Part shown: positions 7,905 through 20,100 of the stretch, piece after piece
Position numbering within the stretch: position 1 is the stretch's first letter
Layout: the number at the start of each line of letters is the position of its first letter
NCBI RefSeq assembly: GCF_014138045.1
Contig: NZ_JACGXA010000001.1
Span: forward strand, 803,501 to 867,500
Reading direction: 5' to 3'
Length of the DNA stretch: 64,000 bases
Source of the DNA: Nocardioides ginsengisegetis
GTDB lineage: Bacteria > Actinomycetota > Actinomycetes > Propionibacteriales > Nocardioidaceae
Translations under genes and position numbers: made by a program
The notes under the pieces: model-generated
Databases searched by the model: none
The model's input: only the letters and a program-made list of their open reading frames with translations
Told to the model about the DNA's origin: nothing

Positions 7905-8498
7905 GTGCTGTTGCCACGCCTGTTCTGTCTGGTCGATGCCACCGACGACCTGTCCGTGTTGCCGGCCCTTGCGTCGGCGGGCGTCACGGGTTTCCAGGTC
8001 CGCGCCAAGGCGGTCGACGACCGTGCGCTGCTGGCCCTGACCCGCGCAGTCCGCGCCGCGGTCGAGGAGTACGGCGCCCTCGTGGTCGTCGACGACCGGG
8101 TCGACGTGGCCCTGGTCGCGGGGGCCGCGGGGGTTCACCTTGGTGCGACGGACCTGCCGGTGGCCGATGCGCGCCGGATCGCACCGGGACTGCTGATCGG
8201 GGCCACCTGCCGCTCCCGTGCGGAGGTCGTGGCGGCCCGTGACTGGGGGGCGGACTATGCCGGCTTCGGTCCGGTGTTCGCCTCGGCCTCCAAGGCAGGT
8301 CTGCCCGACCCCCTGGGCGTGGCCGCGGTCGCCGCAGCCACCGGAGTGCTGCCGCTGATCGCGATCGGGGGCATCGATGCGGCTGGGGCCGCCCTGGTGC
8401 GTGCGGCGGGCGCCCACGGGGTCGCCGTGATCGGCTCGATCTGGCGGCCGCCCGACCCGGTCGCAGCCGCGAAGGAGCTCGTGGCAGCGGTCGCCTGA
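7905..8498 (+). CDS. thiE: thiamine phosphate synthase ThiE
   Basis: A 197-residue TIM-barrel enzyme joining HMP pyrophosphate to the thiazole phosphate. The GTG start is chosen from GAGGAG six bases upstream, within the riboswitch edge. Family motifs: FQVRAKAVDDR near residue 30, VVVDDRVDVALVAGAAGVHLG near 62-85, DYAGFGPVFASASKAG near 115-130, and PLIAIGGIDAAG near 148-160. The usual ND of the pyrimidine site reads DD here. First gene of a seven-gene operon with every junction overlapping by 1-4 bases. Confidence 0.92.
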   Translation: MLLPRLFCLVDATDDLSVLPALASAGVTGFQVRAKAVDDRALLALTRAVRAAVEEYGALVVVDDRVDVALVAGAAGVHLGATDLPVADARRIAPGLLIGATCRSRAEVVAARDWGADYAGFGPVFASASKAGLPDPLGVAAVAAATGVLPLIAIGGIDAAGAALVRAAGAHGVAVIGSIWRPPDPVAAAKELVAAVA

Positions 8499-9504
8499 TG
8501 CGGGTCCGGGTCCTCGGGGCCGGGATCATCGGCCTGGCCTGCGCCGAGGAGCTGCTCGTCCGGGGCCACGCGGTCGAGGTCGTCGACCCCGCGCCGGGGT
8601 TGGGTGCCAGCCATGCCGCGGCGGGGATGCTCAGCCCCTCCAGCGAGGTGTGGCACGGCGAGGAGGAGATCCTCCGCCACGGGATGGCAAGCCTCGCACT
8701 GTGGCCGGACTGGGCCGGACACCTCGGCGTGCCACTCGCGACCGCCGGCACGCTGCTGGTGGGACGTGATGCCGGGGACCTTCAGGAGGTGGAGCGGCAG
8801 GTCGGTCTGCTGGCCGCGCACGGCCATCGGGTCGACGTCCTCGCCGCGGCCGCCGTACGGCGCCTCGAGCCCACCCTGTCCGCCCGCGTCGCCGGGGGAG
8901 CGCTGCTGCCGCGCGACCACAGCGTCGACCCACGGGCCGTGGTCGCGGCCCTGTTGGCGCGCGTATCCGTCCGGCCGGTGGCCGACGCCACGACCCCGGA
9001 CGTCACCGTCGTCGCCACCGGCGCCCGGCTGCCCGCACCCTGGACCCACCTCGTGCACGGCGTCCGCGGCGAGGTCGCCCGGGCCCGCACCGATGACCCA
9101 CCGGCCCGCACGGTGCGCGGCTGGGTGCACGGCGTCCCGGTCTACGTCGTGCCCCGACGCGGTGGTGAGGTCGTGATCGGCGCGACCTCGGAGGAACACG
9201 ACGCGCCCCCGGTCGCGACCATCGGCGGCATCGCCCGGCTGCTCGAGGCCGCGCGTGAGCTGGTGCCGGGCCTGGACCGCGCCGAGCTCACGGAGGTGCT
9301 CGCCCGGGACCGGCCGGCCACGGCCGGCCACCTGCCCCTCGTCGGCCCCACCCACGACCCCGCCGTCGTGCTCGCGGCCGGTCACTTCCGGCACGGCGTG
9401 CTGCTCGCGCCGCTGACCGCCCGCCTTGTCGCCGACCACCTCGACCACGGCCTGGTCCACGCCGCCCTTGACCCCCGCCGCCTCCTCGACGAACGGATCC
9501 GCCC

Positions 9505-9508
<4 letters not shown>
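8498..9508 (+). CDS. thiO: glycine oxidase ThiO
   Basis: A 336-residue FAD-dependent amine oxidase. The N-terminal dinucleotide fold VRVLGAGIIGLACAEELL (residues 2-19) and GASHAAAGMLSP (near 36-47) are typical of ThiO, which oxidises glycine to dehydroglycine for thiazole synthesis in aerobes lacking ThiH. The C-terminus has HFRHGVLLAPLTARLVAD, the FAD-binding end. Its ATG shares one base with the thiE stop (TGATG). Order thiO-thiS-thiG is standard for aerobic thiazole operons. Confidence 0.92.
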
Positions 9509-13478
<3,970 letters not shown>

Positions 13479-13490
13479 CTGCTCTCGCAG

Positions 13491-13693
13491 GTCGTCCCGC
13501 CCCGGCGAACGGGGAGGGACGACGCGAGCGATCACGACGGGAGGCAGAACTCCGTCGGCGCACTCGCCCCACCGTCATCAGCACACCACGGGGGTCGGGG
13601 ACCAAGCCGGTGGGGCGAGCACGCCGAGGCTAGGGGGATGGCGTCGGCGCCTCTAGTTGACTGGCGAGTACGTGAGACGCGTGTCCAGACCAC
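13491..13693. ncRNA. folded repeat element, copy A (candidate structured RNA)
   Basis: This stretch folds almost end to end. Helices read on the plus strand: GTCGTCCC-GCCCC with GGGG-A-GGGACGAC (13491-13523); GCGAG with CTCGC enclosing CGACGG..GAG/CTCCGTCG (about 13524-13567); a perfect 12-bp helix 13563-13574 with 13608-13619; and CGCCGA/TCGGCG (13622-13649). It ends in a 42-nt tail (13651-13692) that is 41/42 identical to copy B. The body has drifted in sequence while keeping the helices. Strand is undecided, since both strands fold. The first hairpin may also end the thi transcript. Confidence 0.5.
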
Positions 13694-13930
13694 GGCACCC
13701 CTTGAACCGTCGCCGACCCGTCGTCGCGCGCGACTCAGCCGGGCATGGGTGTCACCCGAACCAGTCGCCGTAGAGGCACTCGTCGGGTCGAGGTGACCAG
13801 CCCGGTCGTCGCTGGAGGGCGGGACGCGACTGCCAGCCCGACGACACCGCGCGCCAACTGAGGTCGACGAGATGACCCCCGGCCGGTACGACGACTGAGG
13901 TGACCACCGCGGTCAGGCAGCGCATCCGGA

Positions 13931-14155
13931 TCATGACGGAGTCCGCGTCTTCTCGGCCAGCGCCGCCAGCCGGTCGCGGACGACGTCGGTGGCAGCGACG
14001 GTCGCCCGACGGAGGATCCGCTCCTCGATCGACGCATGCCCCACGGTCTGGGCCCGGTGCCACTCGCGGTGGAACCCGTAGAGGTGCGTGGCCACCTCTG
14101 CCCAGCAGATCTCGCAGGGCGCCGTGGTTGCTGGGGTTGGCGTGGGTGCGGACAT
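13931..14155 (-). CDS. small C2H2-type zinc-finger protein (ZF1)
   Basis: A 74-residue protein: a Pro/Thr N-terminus (MSAPTPTPATTAP), then C-x2-C-x11-H-x3-H (CEIC...GFHREWH), then a long helix rich in Arg and Ala. The finger resembles those of the gene at 15137: shared CE-C-A-V and HR-WH-A positions. I chose ATG 14155; an in-frame GTG at 14326 would give 131 residues. A homologous composite dyad lies upstream of both genes. Family unknown to me. Nucleic-acid binding is an inference from the finger only. Confidence 0.6.
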   Translation of the reverse strand: MSAPTPTPATTAPCEICWAEVATHLYGFHREWHRAQTVGHASIEERILRRATVAATDVVRDRLAALAEKTRTPS

Positions 14156-14385
14156 CAGGGACCTGGATTCAACTCGGGGTTGCGGCGTACGCCGCGCAGG
14201 GGTGACCGCCAGGGGGATGCGGTGTCGCCGCGCCGCGATCTGGTCGTTAGAGAACTCCGCAGAGCCCTCCGGGATCGCCGGGGCCGCGCAGTGACCGGAA
14301 CTGTCCCGAGCCTGGTCCGTGTCCACGATGGGGAGGCCGTGTCAGCATGTAGCGGCTGGTTGGGTCCTGACCTTCGCCACAGGTC

Positions 14386-14444
14386 ACGCTAGTGATTCGC
14401 CGCCGCGCCAGCAGGCCTACCGGGCAGTAGGTGACGTGGGTCAC
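14386..14444 (-). promoter_or_regulatory. composite operator/promoter of ZF1
   Basis: Read leftward: GTGA-N6-TCAC (14444-14431), overlapping by one base CCTAC-N6-GTAGG (14431-14416), then a TAGCGT -10-like box (14391-14386). The same architecture, with the same spacing within the dyads, lies at 14881-14929 ahead of ZF2. GTGA-N6-TCAC is the CRP/GlxR-type consensus half-site layout. Predicted leader to the chosen ZF1 start is about 225 nt. Confidence 0.55.
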
Positions 14445-14622
14445 GTTCCACCCCGGAACAGCCGCCTCCGGCGCCAGACCGATCGAGAAGCCGGCCCGGT
14501 GGTGAAGGACCGAGCCGGGGCGGGGAGAGGGAGTCGCTTCCGCTCGCCGGCTACTCGCACACGAGCTGGAATCGCGACTCCTCGGCCCCAGATGCTCCCA
14601 CCTGAACATGACGACGCGAGGC

Positions 14623-14822
14623 CGTCCCGCCCCTGGCGAAAGGGGCGGGACGTCTCGTCCCACTACGACGGAGGTAACGGCTCCGCCGGCGCTCCCTCGC
14701 CATCGTCGGCACATCACAGGGGACGGGGTGCCAACGTGGGTTGGGCAGACGTGGCGAGGCTATGGGTGTCGCGTCGGTAGCTCTAGTTGACTTGCGAGTA
14801 CGTGAGACGCGTGTCCAGACCA
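14623..14822. ncRNA. folded repeat element, copy B (candidate structured RNA)
   Basis: Second copy of the element at 13491. Helix 1 is a perfect 12 bp (14623-14634 with 14641-14652); a CGACGGAG / CTCCGCCG hairpin follows (about 14667-14688); the long helix is CTCGCCA/TGGCGAG plus CGTC/GACG (14696-14707 with 14748-14758). Arms differ from copy A but still pair, as selection on structure would produce. The tail 14781-14822 differs from copy A at one base. No ORF of note covers it on either strand. Confidence 0.5.
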
Positions 14823-14879
14823 GGTCGGGTGGATCCGTGGGCGGGATGCTCGACGACGTTGCGGGGATCAGACAACCAG

Positions 14880-14929
14880 TGTGATGCGCATCACCTACTC
14901 GGAGGTAGGCGCCACGGGGTCAATAGCAT
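14880..14929 (+). promoter_or_regulatory. composite operator/promoter of ZF2
   Basis: TGTGATGCGCATCACC contains a perfect 14-bp palindrome (14881-14894) matching TGTGA-N6-TCAC, overlapping by one base CCTAC-N6-GTAGG (14894-14909), then TAGCAT as a possible -10 box (14924-14929). It mirrors the site ahead of ZF1. The predicted leader to ATG 15137 is about 200 nt. Confidence 0.55.
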
Positions 14930-15136
14930 CCTGAGTCACTCGCGTGGGCGGGTATCTCGGTGCCACGGCGCGTGTTGTCGCAGCCCTGCTTCCCCTGGAC
15001 CCACGGGGAAGTCCCTCGGATTCTCCACCGATCCAAGGAGTCCCCAGAACCCGGACATGGGTTGCGACCCCATTGCATCGACTGCTCGTGGGCGGGGGCC
15101 GCCAGCATTCTCGACAGAGAACGCGCCGAGGTAGAC

Positions 15137-15385
15137 ATGACATGCGAAACGTGTGGAGCGAGCGTCAACGACGTCAAGCTGCACCGACGATGGCACGAGC
15201 GAGCCGACCGAGTCCTTCGGCCGCTGGACCTGGCCGAGGGCAAGTTCACCTGCAAGCGGTGCTTCCTCGAGGTTCGGGAGTCCTCGAGAACGGGGCACGC
15301 CTGGTGGCACACCATCCTGATCGAGCTGGCACGGTCGGTCGACCGGGTGTCGACCCGGACGCCCGAGGACCAGGGGCGCCGGTAG
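15137..15385 (+). CDS. small double C2H2-type zinc-finger protein (ZF2)
   Basis: An 82-residue protein with two fingers: residues 3-20 are C-x2-C-x9-H-x3-H (CETC...LHRRWH), and a second near 38-57 is C-x2-C-x11-H-x3-H (CKRC...GHAWWH), the same spacing as the finger of ZF1. A basic helical tail follows. The start is supported by GAGGTAG six bases upstream; an in-frame GTG at 14960 would give 141 residues. ZF1 and ZF2 appear to be paralogues with one and two fingers. No known family comes to mind; Ros/MucR spacing does not match. Confidence 0.65.
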   Translation: MTCETCGASVNDVKLHRRWHERADRVLRPLDLAEGKFTCKRCFLEVRESSRTGHAWWHTILIELARSVDRVSTRTPEDQGRR

Positions 15386-15531
15386 GTCTTGGAGCCCGCC
15401 CCAGGCATCCACCCACGGCCTCGGGATCGCAGTGGTGTCTCACCCAGGCGTGGTACTCAGACATCCGCTGGTGATCGACGGCCGGGCTTGGGAGGTGCTC
15501 CACAACCCACCGCGGCGCGGCGACATCGGCA

Positions 15532-15660
15532 GGCGGCGTAGCGGCGCACGGCCTGCTGGCGGATCCGTGCGGTGCTGGGTGACCGACCGGCCTCGAGCGT
15601 GTCGGTGATCCAGGTCTGCAGGGTGGTGCGCCGCAGCGGCGGCACGGAGGTGAGTTGCAC
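15532..15660 (-). pseudogene. fragment resembling a tyrosine-recombinase N-terminus
   Basis: From a GTG at 15660 the minus strand reads PLRRTTLQTWITDTLEAG, then RSPSTARIRQQAVRRYAA. This is the pattern of the SAM-like core-binding domain at the start of actinobacterial phage integrases. The frame then turns into Cys/Arg/Pro-rich sequence and stops at 15457; no catalytic R-HxxR-Y domain follows in any frame. I read it as the stump of the integrase that would have worked on the flanking att sites. The assignment rests on about 40 residues. Confidence 0.4.
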
Positions 15661-15670
15661 GGGGGAAAGA

Positions 15671-15720
15671 TTGACACCTTGAGTTGAACTATTGCGTTTG
15701 CTTCGAATATTGCGAATAAT
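15671..15720 (+). promoter_or_regulatory. AT-rich promoter/operator of the toxin-antitoxin pair
   Basis: An unusually AT-rich stretch for this genome, just upstream of the antitoxin. It has TTGACA at 15671-15676 and TTGAAC at 15684-15689 as -35 candidates, an AATATT near 15706-15711, and ATTGCG repeated at 15691 and 15709 (18 bp apart). Repeats here would fit autoregulation by the antitoxin. The exact promoter is not certain. Confidence 0.4.
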
Positions 15721-15742
15721 CGAGCCGGAGAGAGGAGACACC

Positions 15743-16198
15743 ATGACCGCGTTGGCGCTCGCCCCCATCCAGCCCGATGAGTCCGACATCAGCACCGCCG
15801 TCGAGGCGCTGCCGCACATCAAGGACTACCTGGCCACCCATCACGACAGCGTGATCCGCCTCGTCGTCTCTGACGACCCCGAGGAGACGCTGGTCGTCCC
15901 GCGGGGCGCCGTCGAGCTCCTCGCCCGCGTGCTCGCGCACATGGCGGCGGGCCAGGGTGTCTCGGTCGTGCCCGCCCACGCCGAGCTCACCACCCAGCAG
16001 GCAGCCGAACTCCTCAACGTCAGCCGGCCGTTCCTCATCGGCCTGCTTGACGCCGGCCAGATCGAGTACCGCAAGGTCGGCAAGCACCGCCGGATCAAGG
16101 CCCAGTCGCTGCTGGCCCACCTGGCACGTGACGACCAGGAGCGCCGCGAGGCCGCTGACGAGCTGACCCGGCTGAACCACGAGATGGGCCTGCTCTGA
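15743..16198 (+). CDS. excisionase/MerR-fold DNA-binding antitoxin
   Basis: A 151-residue protein; ATG 15743 follows GAGAGGAG. The N-terminal half is acidic. Residues about 80-135 are a DNA-binding excisionase-type helix-turn-helix: LTTQQAAELLNVSRPFLIGL then LDAGQIEYRKVGKHRRIKAQ. Its stop precedes the GTG of a PIN-domain gene by one base. This layout is the known helix-turn-helix antitoxin plus PIN toxin type. The antitoxin would bind its own promoter and neutralise the nuclease. Confidence 0.85.
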   Translation: MTALALAPIQPDESDISTAVEALPHIKDYLATHHDSVIRLVVSDDPEETLVVPRGAVELLARVLAHMAAGQGVSVVPAHAELTTQQAAELLNVSRPFLIGLLDAGQIEYRKVGKHRRIKAQSLLAHLARDDQERREAADELTRLNHEMGLL

Positions 16199-16199
16199 G

Positions 16200-16751
16200 G
16201 TGCCCTTCGTCGTCCTCTACGACGCCAACGTGCTCTACCCGAGCACGCTCCGCGACCTCCTGATCCGCGTCGCGCAAGCCGGGCTCGTCCAGGCCAAGTG
16301 GACCGACCAGATCCTCGACGAGGTCTTCGACAACCTCACCGCGGACCGACCCGACCTGGACCCGGCGAAGTTGGCCCGCACCCGCGACCTCATGAACCGG
16401 GCCGTGCGCGACTGCCTGGTTACCGGCTACGAACCGCTCATCGAGGCGATCGACCTGCCAGATCCCGACGACCGGCACGTGCTCGCAGCCGCGATCAAGG
16501 CCCGCGCCCAGGTGATCGTGACCAACAACCTCAAGGACTTCCCGCCCTCGACGCTCGAGCCGTGGGACATGGAGGCGAAGTCACCCGACGACTTCATCCT
16601 CGACCAGATCGACCTCAGCCGCGAGGCGGTCTACAGCGCTGTTCAACGGATTGCCGACTCTCGTGAGAACCCGCCGGCGACGTTCTCCAACGTCCTCGCC
16701 ATGCTCGAGCGCGACGGCCTGGTTGAGTCGGCTGCCGCCCTACGCCCCTGA
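16200..16751 (+). CDS. PIN-domain RNase toxin
   Basis: A 183-residue PIN protein with a GTG start one base after the antitoxin stop. Conserved acidic residues are Asp8 in VVLYDANVLYP, a glutamate in ILDEVFDNL near residue 41, and the LPDPDDRHVLAAAIKA segment near 95-110, followed by VIVTNNLKDFP. These form the Mg-binding site of VapC-like endoribonucleases. The C-terminal ~60 residues are a helical extension seen in the larger PIN_3 type. A short GC hairpin follows the stop. Confidence 0.87.
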   Translation: MPFVVLYDANVLYPSTLRDLLIRVAQAGLVQAKWTDQILDEVFDNLTADRPDLDPAKLARTRDLMNRAVRDCLVTGYEPLIEAIDLPDPDDRHVLAAAIKARAQVIVTNNLKDFPPSTLEPWDMEAKSPDDFILDQIDLSREAVYSAVQRIADSRENPPATFSNVLAMLERDGLVESAAALRP

Positions 16752-16755
16752 AGCT

Positions 16756-16772
16756 CGGGGCGGTCCGCCCCG
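16756..16772 (+). terminator. hairpin after the PIN toxin
   Basis: CGGGGCG and CGCCCCG pair as a 7-bp GC stem around a 3-base loop, four bases past the toxin stop. No T-run. A weaker hairpin, GGTCAGG/CCTGACC (16785-16809), follows directly. Confidence 0.5.
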
Positions 16773-17194
16773 GGGCTCCTGAGCGGTCAGGCACTCCTCT
16801 GCCCTGACCCTGCATCTGGGGATGGAGATCCGGACCTCGCGGGCACGTTGGCTGACTCTGGCTCAGGAGTTGCGGACGGACAGTCGCCCAGAAGGGAGGA
16901 GTGGCTGTGGCGCTGTCCTCGGTCACACCGTCGATGGCTCGACCAGCATGGTTGGGCCACCATAAGGCGGACATCGGTGCGATCGCGCACCACCGGCGGC
17001 AAAGGACGCATGCGGTGACAGTCGTAGGCGGCGGATAGACGCACCTGAAAAACGATCGGACCGGGGGGCCAACGGGCGCCATGCTCCGTACGCGACGCCA
17101 ACCGGCTGCGCCGTTTCGGCGCTGAGGGAGCTTTGGATGTCGAGCGCGGTCCACGCCGACCTGGCCTGGCTTCTGCGCGGCGAGTCCCGCCACG
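16773..17194. other. intergenic region between toxin and NTPase genes
   Basis: About 420 bp between the stops of two convergent genes. Apart from the GGTCAGG/CCTGACC hairpin near its left end I see no gene: the short frames have poor codon position bias and no ribosome-binding sites. It could hold decayed mobile-element DNA. Confidence 0.5.
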
Positions 17195-20100
17195 TTAGGA
17201 GACGGTGACGCTGTACCTGCGCGTGGGGATGCGCGGGTAGCCCCTGCTGATGCGGTTCTCGGAGTGCAGGATCTTCAGGAGCCGGTCGTGGACCTCGGTG
17301 AAGTCGAGGTCGAACGAGTCCTGTGGGTTGGTGATGCGGTTGTATGGCCCCCCCAGGTGCAGGAACGTCTCCACGACGTGGTCGGCGGACGCACCTGGCG
17401 AGCTCCGGTCCAAGAGCCGGAGCATCATGGGCCCGACGCGTCCGTCCCGCCCGTCGCCTACGCGGGCGATGCGGGCCACGACTGCGGGGTCGAGTGCGAC
17501 TCGGTGCTGGTCTGCGTAGGTGGCGACTGCCCGGAGCTCTGCCCAATCGTCCTCCGGCACGTACGTGTTGACGTCCGCGAGGACTTGGTTCTCGACCTTC
17601 TCGGCCGTGCTGTCGTCGGTGAGTGCGTCGGCGACCATGCCTTCCAAGAGCGCAGCACTCAGGAAGGACGTCACGCCCTGGGAGGCCGCAATGGCGGGGC
17701 CTAGTGCGGCCCAGCCGCCGGCGCGCAGGTGCGAGAACGTTTCCTCGTCGTCGCTAACGAGCTCGGCGTTGAGCATGCGTGCGAACAGGTCGCTGCCTTC
17801 CGGGGTGATGCTCAGCGCCGGCAACGGGAGCTCGGGCTCCAAGGAGGTGACGAGATCGACGCGCACCTGCGTCGTGAGCTCGCTCGTGTTGAGGATGGCA
17901 AGGGCTGCGGCCTGACGGTCGTACTCGTCGCCGTTGGGGTCGGTGGTGTCGCCCTTCTCGTCGATGTGGACGGTCCCGTCGTCCTCGAGCAGCTGCGCGA
18001 GGTGGCTGTCCATGAAACCGATCTCGCCTCGGTAGGACTCGATGTTGGCGAGCGATGAACGGAACCGCTTCGCTTCTGCGAGGGCCTTCCATGTGACCAG
18101 CGGGGCATTGCGCACGTAACGTAGCCGGGCGCTCGGCGCGGTCCGGCTGAGGAGATCGGCGAGGTCGCCGGAAGGGGTGCCTTCCTTTTCGCCGGACTCC
18201 TGGTCCGCGGTCCGGTTCTCCACGATGTCGGAGAGGACCTTGGCAAGGGTTCTCGGCGCGGTGACGGCGGCGGGGGTCTTGCCGTCGCCGTCGACGGCGG
18301 CGAGGTAGCCGGGCAGGTCCGCGAGGACGTAGGAGTAGACCGTCTCGTTTCCGGTCTCCGCGTCGGTGAGCGCGTCTAGGGACACCGGGTCGGAGTCCGC
18401 CAGGCCCAGCGCGATGCGCAGGTTGTCGGCGCTCAGGTCGTAGCGGCTCCCCTCGACGACGAGGTCGCGGATGTCCCCACTCAACGGCGCGAGCGAGGTG
18501 AGGACGACGTTGCCGCGGCTCAACATGACATCGAGGCGCTCAGCCAACCTCTCAGACACCCGCTCAGCCGCACGCTGCTCGGCGTCCTCCGACGCGTGCT
18601 GCGGGTTCTCGGCCGCGGGCCTTCCGGTGAACACGGACATGCTGTGGTACTTGTCGGTGACGAAGTCGCAGACTCCCGCCCCGAGGTCGTAGGTCGCGTC
18701 CACGTCGAACGCAGCCAGGGCGGCGTTAGTCAGCATCACGCGCGCGTCAGCTGGTACGTCGACGTTCGAGGTCAGGTAGGTGAACACCTCTCGCCAGCGG
18801 CATCGAGTCAGAAGCGCGGCGAGGTGTTCACGACGTGCCTTCTTGGAGGTGAAGTACGCCGCGAGGAAATCGCGCGCTTTCTCCCCGGGCCAGGTTGCGA
18901 TGAGGTGCCGCGCGACGGTGTCGGCGCCGGAGTGACGGGTCTCGAGGAGGTGGTTAACCAGGTCAATGTTGTACGCGGCGACCGTGTTAAGCAGGTCCTC
19001 GCCTGCGTCTTCGGCTTCGAGAAGAAGGTTCGCGGCAGCACCTTCGCGCTCGCCCTCCTTCGGGCGGCTAAGGTCGTAGTCGATGTTCATGACGTTCGGC
19101 TGGACGTGCTGGACCATGAAGTTCGCGACGTCGACGCCGGTGAAGTTGCCGTAGAACTGGGCGGCGTACAGCGAGAAGTTCCGGTCGATGTAGCCGCGCC
19201 GGACCAGGTCGCGCGCGAGCTCGGACTTCAACGTCGCGTCCAGCAGGTCCGCGAACGTGTGCGGGCCCTTGGGGTTCTTCAGGCGCGTCAGCCTCTTGGA
19301 GGCGGCCTCGCCGTCGCGCAGCGACAGGGTGAAGTCGGTGGTGACGAGCTCGGCGAAGTCGGCGCGGTGAAGCGTCTCGATGTCGCCTTCCATAATCACG
19401 ATTTCGGTGTCGATGGCGTCTTGATCGAAGTCGGCCCACCGGTCGGCGTCGAGGGCCTCGGGGACGAACATCCTGAGCCCGGTGTCGTCGAAGGTGTGTC
19501 CGACGGTACTCGACCCACCGGACTCCTGGTGCGCCAGAACGACCTCGAGGGTGCGCGTCTTCGCGACGGCGGCCCAGAACTCGTAGTCGCTGACCCGATC
19601 GGCGCCGAATCCGCGGTCGCCGACCTTGAACCGGTAGAGCTTCCACTGGTTGTTGTAGGGCGAGGACTGCGCGGCCCTCACGTTCGATGCAAACAGGGCA
19701 AGACGCTCGCCGAGCTGCTTGGCGCGCGGTGCACGCTCCTGAAACCGCTCCGGACGGGCTAGCAGAACACGGATGCGCCTCTCGTGTGCGCTGATGGTCT
19801 CGCGTGTGAGCCGTTGCGCGAAGTCGTAGACCTTGTCCAGGTCGCTGTCGCGACGCGTGATGTCCTCGAAGTCCTCGAGGTGGAAGTTCTTGTACACCAC
19901 CAGCGCGAACAGGTGGGTCGCATCGAGCCCAGGTGCAGGCGTGAGGTCATCAGCTGGCTCCAGGAGACGCTCGGCGAAGACCAGGTACTCGTTGCACATG
20001 TTGCGCATCAGCCGCATGTCGGTGCAGTGCTGCGCGACCGTGTTCACCAGCCGCGGGTCGATGCCAGTGATGTCACGCTCCTTGAGGAGCTTGACCAACA

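Noticed and set aside
13491..14822. Repeat pair at 13.5 and 14.7 kb as a CRISPR or insertion-sequence pair
   Set aside because: Only two ~200-nt units, no regular short repeats or spacers, no transposase and no target duplication visible.
15246..15677. Minus-strand frame of 143 codons as a new protein
   Set aside because: Pro/Arg/Ala-rich and overlaps the integrase-like fragment and ZF2; a decayed region is more likely.
16908..17040. Short plus-strand frame starting GTGGCTGTGGCG after the PIN gene
   Set aside because: About 44 codons, poor codon bias, no family; probably chance.
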